From Comamonas testosteroni (GTDB taxonomy: Bacteria > Pseudomonadota > Gammaproteobacteria > Burkholderiales > Burkholderiaceae_C): a stretch of 64,000 bases of DNA. Position 1 is the first letter of the stretch. Each line of letters begins with the position of its first letter. The stretch covers positions 868,001-932,000 of the forward strand of contig CP044131.1 in NCBI GenBank assembly GCA_008727115.1. The letters are read 5' to 3'. The notes under the pieces were generated by a model. That model was given only the letters and a program-made list of their open reading frames with translations. It did no database searches and was not told the DNA's origin. Shown piece after piece: positions 18,964-28,928 of this stretch. The position numbers were made by a program, and so were the translations under genes.

Positions 18964-20145
18964 TTAGCCCAGAACTGTCTGAGCAACGATGTTTCGTTGC
19001 ACTTCGTTGGAACCACCATAAATCGTGGTCTTGCGCATATTGAAATAGGTCGCGGCCAGCGGCGCATTGCCCAGCACATCGCCTGGGAAGTCACCCTGGT
19101 AGCCGGCTTCCATCGCTTCCTGGATATAGGGCAGGGAATAGGGGCCGGCGGCCAGCATCATCAGCTCGGCATAGCGCTGCTGAATTTCGCTGCCCTTGAT
19201 CTTGAGCAGGCCGGCAATCTCCAGCGGGTTCTTGCCCGACTTCATGGCAGAGAGCACGCGTAGCACCAGCATTTCCAGCGCAATCACATCCACTTCCAGC
19301 AGGGCGATCTGGTCACGGAATCTTTGGTCATCCCACACGCCTTCGGCCTTGGCAATGCGCTTGAGGCGCTCCAGCTCACGCTTGGCGCGGTTCACATCGG
19401 CGATATTGGTGCGCTCGTGGCTCAGCAGCAGCTTGGCGTAAGTCCAGCCCTTGTTTTCCTCGCCAATCAGCTGGTCGGCAGGCACTTCCACATTGTCGAA
19501 AAAGACTTCGTTGACTTCGTGGCCGCCGTCCAGCAGCTTGATGGGGCGCACGGTTACGCCGGGCGACTTCATGTCCAGCAGCAAGAAGCTGATACCGGTC
19601 TGGGGCTTGCCTTCGGTGCTGGTGCGCACCAGGTTGAACATCCAGTCGCCGTACTGGCCCAGAGTCGTCCAGGTCTTCTGGCCGTTGACGATGTATTTGT
19701 TACCCACGCGCTCGGCGCGGGTCTTGAGGCTGGCCAGGTCCGAGCCCGAGCCGGGTTCGGAATAGCCCTGGCTCCACCAGACTTCGCCGCTGGCAATGCC
19801 GGGCAGAAAGCGCTTTTGCTGCTCGGGTGAGCCATAGGCCATGATGACCGGGGCCACCATCACGGGGCCAAAGGGCACGATGCGCGGCGTGCCCGCCAGC
19901 GCGCACTCTTCCTCGAACAAATGCTTTTGCACGGCGCTCCAGCCGGGGCCGCCAAATTCCTTGGGCCAGCCATAGCCGAGCCAGCCTTTTTTGCCAAGAA
20001 TCTTGGCCCAGCGCTGCATATCGTCGCGCGTCAGGTGCAGATCGTTGCGCACCTTGTTCGCAATGTCTTCCGGCAAATTGGCCAGAACCCAGGTGCGGAC
20101 CTCATCGCGAAATGCTTGTTCTTCGGGGGTGAATGCCAAATCCAT
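18964..20145 (-). CDS. Acyl-CoA dehydrogenase family protein (first of a pair)
   Basis: 393-aa acyl-CoA dehydrogenase. Start at 20145 (MDLAFTPEEQAFRDEVRTW) follows AGGAGACAAGCGC. The flavin-binding motif WSQGYSEPGSGSDLASLKT and the second signature GQKTWTT are complete. The C-terminal catalytic loop reads IYGGSNEVQRNIV: where MCAD-type enzymes have Y-E-G-T this has Y-G-G-S, so the active base must sit elsewhere, as in isovaleryl-CoA dehydrogenase or FadE26-type enzymes. It is encoded before the 371-aa partner, with about 130 bases between. Together they point to oxidation of a branched, ring-derived or steroid-derived CoA thioester; this is inference. Confidence 0.9.
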   Translation of the reverse strand: MDLAFTPEEQAFRDEVRTWVLANLPEDIANKVRNDLHLTRDDMQRWAKILGKKGWLGYGWPKEFGGPGWSAVQKHLFEEECALAGTPRIVPFGPVMVAPVIMAYGSPEQQKRFLPGIASGEVWWSQGYSEPGSGSDLASLKTRAERVGNKYIVNGQKTWTTLGQYGDWMFNLVRTSTEGKPQTGISFLLLDMKSPGVTVRPIKLLDGGHEVNEVFFDNVEVPADQLIGEENKGWTYAKLLLSHERTNIADVNRAKRELERLKRIAKAEGVWDDQRFRDQIALLEVDVIALEMLVLRVLSAMKSGKNPLEIAGLLKIKGSEIQQRYAELMMLAAGPYSLPYIQEAMEAGYQGDFPGDVLGNAPLAATYFNMRKTTIYGGSNEVQRNIVAQTVLG

Positions 20146-20226
20146 GCGCTTGTCTCCTAAAGATGGCTGGATTTGTAGCACGCACGTTCTTTTTTGTTCT
20201 GTCCGAACAGTGACAGTGGAGGGTTA

Positions 20227-20308
20227 CCCCCTGAGCGGCTGCGCCGCTTCCCCCTGGAAGGGGGACGATACCTTCGGTGCGGGGCGGCCCTTCCTCGGTA
20301 TCTCTGGC
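20227..20308. repeat. GC-rich ~80-bp intergenic repeat, copy 1
   Basis: Segment starting CCCCCTGAGCGGCTGCGCCG and ending TCGGTATCTCTGGC. It folds as hairpins (GCGGCTGCGCCGC; CCCCCTGGAAGGGGG) and matches 31458-31536 over most of its length with the differences concentrated as paired changes in the stems. Confidence 0.7.
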
Positions 20309-20361
20309 TTGGAGTGCGCCGGTTTTATGCTGTAGTTAGTTTCGATTTTTGAAAGAAATGC

Positions 20362-20398
20362 ACCGCTAGCGCTTATTTGGTAAGCGCTGATAGCTATC
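20362..20398. repeat. Short copy of the AGCTGCTAGCGCTT palindromic repeat
   Basis: Imperfect palindrome CGCTAGCGCTTATTTGGTAA followed by GCGCTGATAGCTATC, located just past the stop of the YceH-like gene. Confidence 0.6.
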
Positions 20399-20402
20399 TT
20401 TT

Positions 20403-21098
20403 TTACTCTGTTGCTGCTGCAGCAGGTGGCTCCACACCCAGAGATTCGCAAAGCATTTTCACGGTGGCTCGAAGCTGGGCGACTTCAGCCTCCAGTACGT
20501 CCACGCGCTGCTGCAGGGCGGATGCATTGCTGCTGCCTGCACCGGTGCTGGCGCTGGCCGCAGTCAGCGCGCTGATGTCCACGGGGCCGCACAGCAGGTG
20601 GGCCCAGCGCTGTTCGCGGGCGCCGGGGGCGCGGGGTAGTTGCACAACCAGCGGGCCGCCTTTTTCTTCGCTGCGCTCACGCAGCTCGTCCAGAAAGGCT
20701 TCGACCGAGGAGATGTCGGCAAAGCGGTGCCAGCGCTCGGAGTTGATGCGCAGCTCACCCGCAGTCTGCGGGCCGCGCAGCATCAAGAGGGCCAGCAGCA
20801 CGACGGACTGGTCGGGCACGCCGATGCCGCGCGGGAAGTTGTGTTCCCAGCGGGTGGATCGGGCGCTGCTGATCTGCACGCTCAGGGTTTTCAGGCGCAG
20901 GCTGTCCAGCGCTTCCTGGGCTTCGCCTTCGCTCACTTCCATCACCGGGTCGCGGCTGGACTTCTGGTTGCAGCCGGTGACCAGGCTGTTGAGGGTGAGC
21001 GGATAGCTGTCGGGCACGGTACGGGCTTTTTCCATCAGCGTGGCCAGAACGCGGGCTTCCACTGAGGTCAGCGGCGTGTTGCGTGGGTCAAAAGGCAT
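20403..21098 (-). CDS. YceH family protein (DUF480)
   Basis: 231-aa protein of the DUF480/YceH family, which folds as tandem winged helices. Start at 21098 ([20 protein letters not shown]) with GAGGAGATTCCC upstream. Recognisable elements: [20 protein letters not shown] followed by [13 protein letters not shown], which is the family core, then [19 protein letters not shown]. The last about 30 residues ([17 protein letters not shown]) form a short coiled coil. Function is unknown; a DNA-binding role has been suggested from structure only. It is divergent from purN with overlapping upstream regions. Confidence 0.85.
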   Translation of the reverse strand: MPFDPRNTPLTSVEARVLATLMEKARTVPDSYPLTLNSLVTGCNQKSSRDPVMEVSEGEAQEALDSLRLKTLSVQISSARSTRWEHNFPRGIGVPDQSVVLLALLMLRGPQTAGELRINSERWHRFADISSVEAFLDELRERSEEKGGPLVVQLPRAPGAREQRWAHLLCGPVDISALTAASASTGAGSSNASALQQRVDVLEAEVAQLRATVKMLCESLGVEPPAAAATE

Positions 21099-21187
21099 GG
21101 GAATCTCCTCAAAAAGTCTTAGAGCAGCGCATGGAAACTGGGGCAAACCCCGGAAGCTTGGGGTTGGCAATGCGACAATCGCCGCCC

Positions 21188-21766
21188 ATGAAAAACATCG
21201 TGATCCTGATCTCGGGCGGCGGCTCGAACATGGCCGCCATTGTGCGTGCATCCCAGCAGCAGAACTGGGCAAAGCAGTACAACGCCAGGGTTGCTGCCGT
21301 GGTGAGCAACAAGGCCGATGCCAAGGGCCTGGCCTTTGCGCGCGAAAACGGCATTGCCACCGAGGTGCTGGATCACAAGCAGTTCGACAGCCGAGAGGCC
21401 TTTGATGCCCAGTTGGTTCAGGTGATTGACCGCCATGCGCCCGATCTGGTGGTGCTGGCCGGTTTCATGCGCATTCTCACGCCGGGCTTTGTCTCGCATT
21501 ACGAGGGGCGCATGGTCAATATCCACCCCTCGCTGCTGCCCGCCTTCACGGGACTGCACACCCACCAGCGCGCCATTGATGCGGGCTGCAAGTTCGCGGG
21601 CTGCACCGTGCACCGCGTGACGGCCGAGCTGGATGTGGGCCCGATTCTGGATCAGGCCGCCGTGCCCGTGCTGCCCGGCGATACGGCCGAGCTGCTGGCT
21701 GCCCGCGTGCTGGTGCAGGAGCACATCATTTACCCACGTGCAGTGCTCAATCTGATCAAGGGATGA
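21188..21766 (+). CDS. purN: Phosphoribosylglycinamide formyltransferase
   Basis: 193-aa enzyme that transfers the formyl group of 10-formyl-THF to GAR in step 3 of purine synthesis. The start [18 protein letters not shown] bears the phosphate loop, and the catalytic triad segments are present: [12 protein letters not shown] (Asn, His) and [14 protein letters not shown] (Asp). Start at ATG 21188; an ATG 18 bases upstream (MRQSPP) is also in frame and no clear ribosome binding site decides. It stands alone, outside any pur operon. Confidence 0.95.
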   Translation: MKNIVILISGGGSNMAAIVRASQQQNWAKQYNARVAAVVSNKADAKGLAFARENGIATEVLDHKQFDSREAFDAQLVQVIDRHAPDLVVLAGFMRILTPGFVSHYEGRMVNIHPSLLPAFTGLHTHQRAIDAGCKFAGCTVHRVTAELDVGPILDQAAVPVLPGDTAELLAARVLVQEHIIYPRAVLNLIKG

Positions 21767-21772
21767 TTCGGA

Positions 21773-21812
21773 TTTGATAGCTGTCAGCGCTTGATGCATA
21801 AGCGCTGAAGCC
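21773..21812. repeat. Short copy of the AGCTGCTAGCGCTT palindromic repeat
   Basis: TTGATAGCTGTCAGCGCTTG with the reverse arm AAGCGCTGA, lying between the convergent stops of purN and the DUF1653 gene, where it may also act as a terminator. Confidence 0.6.
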
Positions 21813-21816
21813 TGTT

Positions 21817-22074
21817 TTATGCGGATTTTTGTTGATCGGCAGGCAGGCGGCGAAAACGCGGCTGCTCCACGCCATCAATCACCACGGTTTCATTGAACAT
21901 GGCGGCGGGCCGCACCCACAGGCCGTGCTCACCATACAGGGCGCGGTACAGCGTCATGGGCTCCAGCGTTTCGCTGTGGCGTACGGTGCCAATCACCTCG
22001 TAGCGCATGCCTTTGTAATGCTCGTACAGGCCGGGTGTGGTTTCGATCAGCGGGGGGAGTTCGGAGTTGCTCAT
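21817..22074 (-). CDS. DUF1653 domain protein
   Basis: 85-aa protein consisting almost wholly of a DUF1653 domain: GLYEHYKGMRYEVIGTVRHSETLEPMTLYRALY is the recognisable core (residues about 15-50), and GLWVRPAAMF and GVEQPRFRRL complete it. These small proteins are thought to bind a small ligand or be enzyme-associated, but no function is established. Start at 22074 (MSNSELPP). It is divergent from the M48 peptidase gene. Confidence 0.8.
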   Translation of the reverse strand: MSNSELPPLIETTPGLYEHYKGMRYEVIGTVRHSETLEPMTLYRALYGEHGLWVRPAAMFNETVVIDGVEQPRFRRLPADQQKSA

Positions 22075-22157
22075 GGTCGGGTGCAATCAATAAAGGGCTT
22101 GGCGGCTGCCGTGTGAGAATGCTGAAAAAATCAGTATTGGGGAGGCAGGGCAGCGCC

Positions 22158-24032
22158 ATGGAACAGGCAGATTATGTGCATCTGGTTCGCGTCAGCGAGC
22201 TGGCCAGCGCCGAAAACAGTCAGGCGTACCGGCGCAGCGTGGTGCTGTTTGCCGCTCTGGGTTATGCGTGGGTGCTGGGTTGCCTGGTTTTGGCGCTGTG
22301 CCTGCTGCTGTGGTCAGGCTCGCACCTGCTGGCGGGCCAGTGGCGCTTTGTCTGGATCATGACGGCCATTGCCTCGCTGGGCCTGTTCTGGAACAGCCTG
22401 CGTGCGCTGTGGCTGAAGATGGACAAGGCCAAGGGCATTGAGATCACGCCCGACGATGCGCCTGCCCTGTTTGAGGCGCTGGAGCGCATTCGCCAAAAGC
22501 TGAGCGGCCCCAAGATCGACGCCGTGTATCTGAACCAGGATTTCAACGCCAGCATTCGCCAGGTGCCGCGCTGGGGGCTGCTGGGCGGTGTGCGCAATGA
22601 GCTGAACCTGGGCCTGCCGCTGATGATGGCGCAAGACCGAAATCGCCTGCTGGCCGTGCTGGCCCACGAATATGGCCATCTGCGCGGCGGCCACGGCAAG
22701 TTTGGCGCCTGGATTTACCGCACGCGGCTGAGCTGGACGCGGCTGTACGAGGGCATGCAGGGCGACTCGGGCGTGGCCTCGTTTGTCACGCAGAAATTTC
22801 TGAACTGGTACTTCCCGCGCTTTCTGGCCAAGACCTTTGCCATGGCGCGCCAGGATGAGTACGAGGCCGACAAGGCTGCAGCCAGCTTGCTGGGCCAATC
22901 CGTCATGGCCGATTCGCTGGTTGAGATTGATGTGCGCCAGCAATGGTTTGCGCAAAAGTTCTGGGCGCTGCACTGGCGATCGGCCCGCAAGCAGGCCACG
23001 CCTGTCGGGCCTTTCAACGCCATGAAGTACTGGCTTGCCCAGCCCGTCAAACCGGCGTTTGCACGTCAGGCGCTCAAGGCCAGCCTGAGCCTGAACTCGG
23101 GTCTGGAAGATACCCACCCCGTGCTCAAAGATCGCGTGGATGCGCTGACCGGTCAGCGCCCGCAGCTGCCGCAGCAATGGTCTGAAGGCACGGCGCTGGA
23201 CTTGCTCAACCCGCGCAAGCTCAAGGAATGGGCCAAGACCTTTGACAAGCAATGGTGCGCGGAAAACGCCACGGCCTGGAAAAAGCACCACGCCCGCCTG
23301 GCGCGCAGCGAAGCGCTGCTGGCGCAGATGAGCGGTGAGGGATACCAGTCCACCGCAGACCTGCTGCAGCGCGCCCAGCTCATGCTGCGGCTGGACTCGA
23401 ATGCCGAAGTCAGAGCGCTGTACCAGGAGGTGCTGAGCCGCGAGCCCGACAACGCCAAGGCGCTGGCCGGAATCATCGACGTGCTGCCGCTGGACATGGG
23501 CGATGTGCGGCTGCAGTTGCTGGAGCGTTTGTTCACCGCGCATATGGAATACCGCTGGTGGGCCGCCAATCAGGCGGTGGAGCTGCTGGAAGCGCGCCAG
23601 CAAATTGGCGTGGACGGTGAAGAGGCCAGAGCGCTCAAGCTGTGGCGCGAGCGCGTCAAGCAGACCAGCGATCTGGAAGATCAGTTTTCCGAAGAGCTGA
23701 TGCAGACGCCGCTGCTCAACGGCCTGATGCAGCACGGGCTGACGGCATTCGAGATTTCAGAGATCGAAGCCGAGCTGCGCAACTTCCGCCCGGTTTCGCG
23801 GGCCTGGCTGGTGCGCAAGCAGCTCAACACGATTCGCAGCCGCCCTATCTATTTGCTGTTGGCCGAGATGGGAGGCCAGGGCGAGGCCGAAGGCATCACG
23901 TTGGGCGAGCAGATTCACGACCGGCTGGAGGTGCCCGGCGCACTTTATGTGATGCGGGTGGAGCAAGCCGCCATGCGCGAAGACATCGAGCGTCAGGGTT
24001 TCAAGCCGGTTTATCTGCGTGCTTATGGCTAA
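22158..24032 (+). CDS. M48-family metallopeptidase with long C-terminal extension
   Basis: 624-aa zinc metalloprotease anchored in the inner membrane. Two hydrophobic helices lie near residues 27-51 and 62-82. The catalytic motif HEYGH is at residues 170-174 and the third ligand at DEYEAD (233-238), both intact. The last about 280 residues contain no membrane span and show helical, TPR-like stretches (LMLRLDSNAEVRALYQEVL, REPDNAKALAGI), unusual against the shorter HtpX proteins. ATG 22158 is preceded by GGGAGGCAGG. A chaperone-type or regulated proteolysis role is possible but not shown. Confidence 0.85.
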   Translation: MEQADYVHLVRVSELASAENSQAYRRSVVLFAALGYAWVLGCLVLALCLLLWSGSHLLAGQWRFVWIMTAIASLGLFWNSLRALWLKMDKAKGIEITPDDAPALFEALERIRQKLSGPKIDAVYLNQDFNASIRQVPRWGLLGGVRNELNLGLPLMMAQDRNRLLAVLAHEYGHLRGGHGKFGAWIYRTRLSWTRLYEGMQGDSGVASFVTQKFLNWYFPRFLAKTFAMARQDEYEADKAAASLLGQSVMADSLVEIDVRQQWFAQKFWALHWRSARKQATPVGPFNAMKYWLAQPVKPAFARQALKASLSLNSGLEDTHPVLKDRVDALTGQRPQLPQQWSEGTALDLLNPRKLKEWAKTFDKQWCAENATAWKKHHARLARSEALLAQMSGEGYQSTADLLQRAQLMLRLDSNAEVRALYQEVLSREPDNAKALAGIIDVLPLDMGDVRLQLLERLFTAHMEYRWWAANQAVELLEARQQIGVDGEEARALKLWRERVKQTSDLEDQFSEELMQTPLLNGLMQHGLTAFEISEIEAELRNFRPVSRAWLVRKQLNTIRSRPIYLLLAEMGGQGEAEGITLGEQIHDRLEVPGALYVMRVEQAAMREDIERQGFKPVYLRAYG

Positions 24033-24034
24033 AA

Positions 24035-24118
24035 CCATAGCTGCTACCGCTTGTCTTGATTGATATTCAGGATAGATTGATTGAAAAATCAAGGCCAATA
24101 AAGCGCAAGCAGCTATGG
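24035..24118. repeat. Long palindromic repeat, copy 1 of 3
   Basis: Begins CCATAGCTGCTACCGCTTGT and ends AAGCGCAAGCAGCTATGG, so the outer arms pair; the centre carries TTCAGGATAG and an internal AATCAAG / CTTGATT pair. Homologous to 27784-27876 and 55450-55534. Confidence 0.75.
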
Positions 24119-24180
24119 TTTTGATGTGAACCCTGCGGGCTGCGCATCCGGCTGTGTATTCCGCTGCCAGAGGGCGTCAT

Positions 24181-25545
24181 ATGGATATGCAGGCAGTGGG
24201 ACAATTGCGCCCTATGCATCCCAAAGCCCTCCTCGACGCTTGCTCTGAACTCGTCAAGCGCGCCATGACATTTGAACACCCGGCCGATGCCGTGGTGTCC
24301 CGCTTTTTCCGCGAAAACCGCTATCTGGGCCCGCGCGAGCGCGCCACTCTGGCTGAAACCACTTACACCGTGCTGCGCAAAAAGCTGCTGTTTGAAGCGC
24401 TGGCGCATTCGGGCAGCGGCGCACGCGAGCGCCGCCTGGCCATTCTGGGCTTTGCCGCCGTGCTGCGCGAGCAGGGCAAGAAAGAAGGCAAGGTCAAGAA
24501 CAAGGATGGTCAGGACAGCGAAACCTTTATCAAGGCCGCGCTGACGCCCCAGGAACTCAAATGGCTGGCTGCCTGCGATGGCGTCAAGCCCGAAGAGCTG
24601 ATGGAAGCGCACCGCCACAATCTGCCCGAGTGGCTGGTCGAGCCGCTCAAGGTGCAATTGGGCGACGATTTCTGGGCGCTGGCCGCCAGCATGGAGCAGG
24701 CTGCGCCGCTTGATCTGCGCGTTAACACGCTCAACGATAAGCGCTCTGATGTGCGCAAAGAGCTGGAAAAAGCCGGTATCAAGGCTGAAATCACGCCATT
24801 TTCCCCAATCGGCCTGCGTGTGGATGGCAAGCCTGCGCTGGCCAAGGTGGATGCTTTCAACCGCGGCGCCATCGAAGTGCAGGACGAAGGCTCGCAACTG
24901 CTGGCCCTGATGCTGGACGCCAAGCGCGGCGAGATGGTGGTGGACTTCTGCGCTGGCGCTGGCGGCAAGACGCTGGCCATTGGCGCGTCCATGCGCAATA
25001 CCGGCCGCCTGTATGCGTTTGACGTGTCAGGCCACCGCCTCGATGCGCTCAAGCCGCGTCTGGCGCGCTCGGGCCTGTCCAACGTGCATCCCGCTGCCAT
25101 TGCCCATGAGCGTGATGAGCGCATCAAGCGTCTGGCGGGCAAGATCGACCGCGTGCTGGTCGATGCCCCTTGCTCGGGCCTAGGCACCTTGCGCCGCAAC
25201 CCCGACCTCAAGTGGCGCCAGAGTGCCAAGGCCGTGGAAGAGCTGACCGTCAAGCAGGCCTCCATCCTGGAAAGCAGCGCTCGTCTGGTCAAGGCCGGTG
25301 GTCGTCTGATTTACGCCACTTGCTCCATCCTGCCTCAGGAAAACGAAGCAATTGCCGAGGCCTTCAGCGCAGCGCACCCCGAGTTTGTGCAACTGAGCGC
25401 TGGTGAGGTGCTGGAGCAGCTCAAGATCGAAGGTGGCGACAAGCTCTGCGCCGGTGGTGAAGATGGCAAGCGCTATCTGCGTCTGTGGCCGCATCAACAT
25501 GAAACAGATGGGTTTTTCGCCGCTGTTTGGGTGAAGAAGGCGTAA
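24181..25545 (+). CDS. RsmB/NOP2-Sun family RNA (cytosine-5) methyltransferase
   Basis: SAM-dependent methyltransferase of the RsmB/NOL1/NOP2/Sun family that modifies C5 of cytosine in rRNA or tRNA. An N-terminal NusB-like helical region (about residues 20-130) precedes the catalytic domain. SAM motif I reads VVDFCAGAGGKTLA; the two cysteines are in DAPCSGLGTLRRNPD (motif IV) and ATCSILPQENE (motif VI). I use ATG 24181, six bases after GAGGG; ATG 24214 (MHPKALLDACSEL) is an equally good family-based start. Relation to E. coli RsmB is distant, so the target base is uncertain. Confidence 0.88.
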   Translation: MDMQAVGQLRPMHPKALLDACSELVKRAMTFEHPADAVVSRFFRENRYLGPRERATLAETTYTVLRKKLLFEALAHSGSGARERRLAILGFAAVLREQGKKEGKVKNKDGQDSETFIKAALTPQELKWLAACDGVKPEELMEAHRHNLPEWLVEPLKVQLGDDFWALAASMEQAAPLDLRVNTLNDKRSDVRKELEKAGIKAEITPFSPIGLRVDGKPALAKVDAFNRGAIEVQDEGSQLLALMLDAKRGEMVVDFCAGAGGKTLAIGASMRNTGRLYAFDVSGHRLDALKPRLARSGLSNVHPAAIAHERDERIKRLAGKIDRVLVDAPCSGLGTLRRNPDLKWRQSAKAVEELTVKQASILESSARLVKAGGRLIYATCSILPQENEAIAEAFSAAHPEFVQLSAGEVLEQLKIEGGDKLCAGGEDGKRYLRLWPHQHETDGFFAAVWVKKA

Positions 25546-25666
25546 CTTCGGTACAAATACGGTATCCCTGTCGGGAAATCGGCAACTGGCCTGTCGGTGA
25601 ATTACCTAAAATGGCACGGCCGTGCTTTATTGTTTAAGCGCGGTTTTGCCTGAGGCTTTGTTAAAT

Positions 25667-26887
25667 ATGTCGCTGGATATCGGTTTGATCTGGAACGCCA
25701 CTGTGAACTGGCTGGCCAATGGCTTGTGGGATCTGTCGTGGTGGCAATTGCTGCTGTACACGCTGATCACCACACATTTCACCATTGCCGGTGTCACCAT
25801 CTTTTTGCACCGCTGCCAGGCCCACCGCGCGCTGGACCTGGGGCCGGTGCCATCGCATTTCTTCCGCTTCTGGCTGTGGTTGGGCACCGGCATGGTGACC
25901 AAGGAATGGGTGGCCATTCACCGCAAGCACCACGCCAAGTGCGAGACCGAGGAAGATCCACACAGCCCGCAGACGCGCGGTCTGGCCAAGGTGATGCGCG
26001 AGGGTGCCGAGTTGTATCGCGCTGAAGCCAAGAACGAAGAAACGCTCAAGAAATACGGTCATGGCACGCCCAATGACTGGATGGAGCGCAATGTGTACTG
26101 CCACTCGGCGCTGGGCCCTTCGCTGATGCTCATCATCAACGTGGCGCTGTTCGGCGCCATTGGCCTGACGATCTGGGCCGTGCAGATGGTCTGGATTCCG
26201 TTCTGGGCAGCAGGCGTGGTCAATGGCGTGGGCCACTTCTGGGGCTATCGCAACTATGAGGCCACAGATGCTTCGACCAATCTGGTGCCCTGGGGCATCA
26301 TCATCGGTGGTGAAGAGCTGCATAACAATCACCATACCTACCCAACGTCGGCTAAGTTCTCGGTAAAGCCATATGAGTTCGATATTGGCTGGGTCTATAT
26401 CAGCGTGATGCAAAAGCTGGGCTGGGCCAAGGTCAAGAAGACGCCGCCACGCCTGCGCAGCGGTGTCGTCAAGCCTGTGGCCGATGAGCTGACGCTGGAA
26501 GCCATCATTGCCAACCGCTACGAAGTCATGGCCCGCTATGCCCGTGGTGTGCGCGCAGCGGTGCAGCAAGAGCTGGATCTGCTCAAGCAAAAGCAGGCCC
26601 ACAAGGCCGATGTTTCCCTGCTCAAGGGCGTGCAGCGCTGGCTGCATCGTGACTCAGACAAGGTGCCTGAGCGTGCTCAGGGTCAACTGGCGCAGGCCCG
26701 CGCCGCGCACCCGGTGATCGACCAGATGCTGACCATGCGCGAGGAACTGCGTCAGCTGTGGCTGAACACCTCGCTGAACCGCGAGCAGCTGACGGGTCAG
26801 CTGCAAGCCTGGTGCCAGAGGGCTGAGGCCAGCGGCATTGCCGTGCTCAAGGATTTCTCCATCAAGCTGCGCGCCTCCCAGACTTGA
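25667..26887 (+). CDS. Fatty-acid (acyl-lipid/acyl-CoA) desaturase
   Basis: 406-aa di-iron membrane desaturase that inserts a cis double bond into acyl chains. The three histidine boxes are present: HRCQAHRA, HRKHH, and HNNHH in EELHNNHHTYP. Four membrane segments flank them. The C-terminal about 120 residues (from 285 on) are hydrophilic and basic, rich in Lys/Gln/Arg, beyond the usual catalytic region. The start is ATG 25667 (MSLDIGLIWN); upstream in-frame codons lack a ribosome binding site. It is a lone gene closed by a strong terminator. The double-bond position is probably delta-9 by analogy. Confidence 0.88.
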   Translation: MSLDIGLIWNATVNWLANGLWDLSWWQLLLYTLITTHFTIAGVTIFLHRCQAHRALDLGPVPSHFFRFWLWLGTGMVTKEWVAIHRKHHAKCETEEDPHSPQTRGLAKVMREGAELYRAEAKNEETLKKYGHGTPNDWMERNVYCHSALGPSLMLIINVALFGAIGLTIWAVQMVWIPFWAAGVVNGVGHFWGYRNYEATDASTNLVPWGIIIGGEELHNNHHTYPTSAKFSVKPYEFDIGWVYISVMQKLGWAKVKKTPPRLRSGVVKPVADELTLEAIIANRYEVMARYARGVRAAVQQELDLLKQKQAHKADVSLLKGVQRWLHRDSDKVPERAQGQLAQARAAHPVIDQMLTMREELRQLWLNTSLNREQLTGQLQAWCQRAEASGIAVLKDFSIKLRASQT

Positions 26888-26922
26888 GATTGCTGGTCTA
26901 CGGGCGGCTCATTCACTGAATC

Positions 26923-26970
26923 AGCCGCCCCGCCCTTGCAAGAGCATTGCAAGGGTGGGGCGGTTTTTTT
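26923..26970 (+). terminator. Terminator after desaturase gene
   Basis: GCCGCCCCGCCCTTGCAA / TTGCAAGGGTGGGGCGG stem and T7, one of the strongest in the window. Confidence 0.9.
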
Positions 26971-26995
26971 ATGTCTGTTGATGCGGGAACAGGCA

Positions 26996-27032
26996 TAAAA
27001 AAACCGCCTTCATTGGCATGAGGCGGTTTTTC
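26996..27032 (-). terminator. Terminator of rpmB-rpmG
   Basis: On the reverse strand AAACCGCCT / AGGCGGTTT stem followed by T7, 16 bases past the rpmG stop. Confidence 0.85.
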
Positions 27033-27047
27033 AAGAAACAGGCTGAA

Positions 27048-27218
27048 TTACTTCAGCTTGGTTTCCTTGTACTCGACGTGCTTGCGAGCCTTGGGGTCGA
27101 ACTTGATGATCGACATCTTCTCAGGCATCGTCTTCTTGTTCTTGGTCGTTGTGTAGAAGTGACCTGTACCGGCAGTGGAAGCCAGCTTGATCTTTTCGCG
27201 TCCGCCTTTAGCAGCCAT
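27048..27218 (-). CDS. rpmG: 50S ribosomal protein L33
   Basis: 56-aa ribosomal protein of the large subunit, at the E-site region. It begins [20 protein letters not shown] and ends [11 protein letters not shown], standard for the Gram-negative L33 lacking the zinc-binding cysteines (only a Thr/Lys-rich TTKNKK loop is seen). Twenty bases after rpmB on the same strand, with a GGAGAAAC ribosome binding site; the two form the usual rpmB-rpmG operon. Confidence 0.97.
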   Translation of the reverse strand: MAAKGGREKIKLASTAGTGHFYTTTKNKKTMPEKMSIIKFDPKARKHVEYKETKLK

Positions 27219-27238
27219 GGTGTTTCTCCTTCAGGAAA

Positions 27239-27472
27239 TTAAGCTTGGCCACGAGCACGCATGTCTGCGAGCACGGAGTCGATGCCGTTCTTGTCGATCA
27301 GGCGCAGAGCAGCGCTGGAAACGCGCAGGCGCACCCAACGGTTCTCGGTTTCCACCCAGAAACGACGGTATTGCAGGTTAGGCAGGAAACGACGCTTGGT
27401 CTTGTTGTTGGCGTGGGAAACATTGTTGCCCACCATGGGCTTCTTGCCCGTAACTTCACATACGCGTGCCAT
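27239..27472 (-). CDS. rpmB: 50S ribosomal protein L28
   Basis: 77-aa large-subunit protein. Start [20 protein letters not shown] and the [15 protein letters not shown] core are typical; it is slightly shorter than some homologues and has no zinc cysteines beyond the single Cys at position 5. First gene of the rpmB-rpmG operon. The leader upstream holds a -10-like TATAAT on the reverse strand at 27656-27661 and two hairpins. Confidence 0.97.
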   Translation of the reverse strand: MARVCEVTGKKPMVGNNVSHANNKTKRRFLPNLQYRRFWVETENRWVRLRVSSAALRLIDKNGIDSVLADMRARGQA

Positions 27473-27783
27473 TTGGACACTCCGATAGTTGAATCGGCCG
27501 CCGGCTCTGAGCTCCTGCTTGCGCAGCAGGATGTGCCGACAACCTCACCTCGCCAGTTTGTAATGGGTGGCGGTAGCCCGATTGCGGAAGTCCTGATGGC
27601 ACAAGGTGCTGCGAAGCACCTAGTCTGTACTATCTAGAATTCAGCAAAGTCTGCGATTATAGCGTTTTCGCCAAAAAGCCCTTGGGTATGGTCAAAGCTG
27701 GCCTGTCTTGAGGGCTTTTGCTGTGAGCCGAGTGTTTCTGCTTTGCAGCAGAGGGCGCGGCTGCAGCGGGCATAGCGATACAT
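27473..27783 (-). promoter_or_regulatory. rpmB promoter and structured leader
   Basis: About 310 bases without a gene. On the reverse strand there is a perfect TATAAT (27656-27661) with no good -35. If used, the leader would be about 175 nt long and contain two stable hairpins, AGGTGC/GCACCT near 27605-27622 and TCCTGC/GCAGGA near 27512-27530. I see no other content. Confidence 0.45.
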
Positions 27784-27876
27784 AAAAAGGAGCGCATGGC
27801 GCATGCTGCCTCTTAACTTCAGCTTGAAAACTATCTGAAGTTCAATGCAGGCAAGCGCTAGCAGCTCCTTTTTTAT
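27784..27876. repeat. Long palindromic repeat, copy 2 of 3
   Basis: Outer arms AAAAAGGAGCGCATG / AGCAGCTCCTTTTTT pair; read on the reverse strand it contains AGCTGCTAGCGC, ATTGA and TTCAGATAGTTTT in the same order as 55450-55534. Located 14 bases past the trxB stop; with its T-rich flank it may terminate trxB. Confidence 0.75.
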
Positions 27877-27890
27877 AGATCAGACCTGTT

Positions 27891-28928
<1,038 letters not shown>

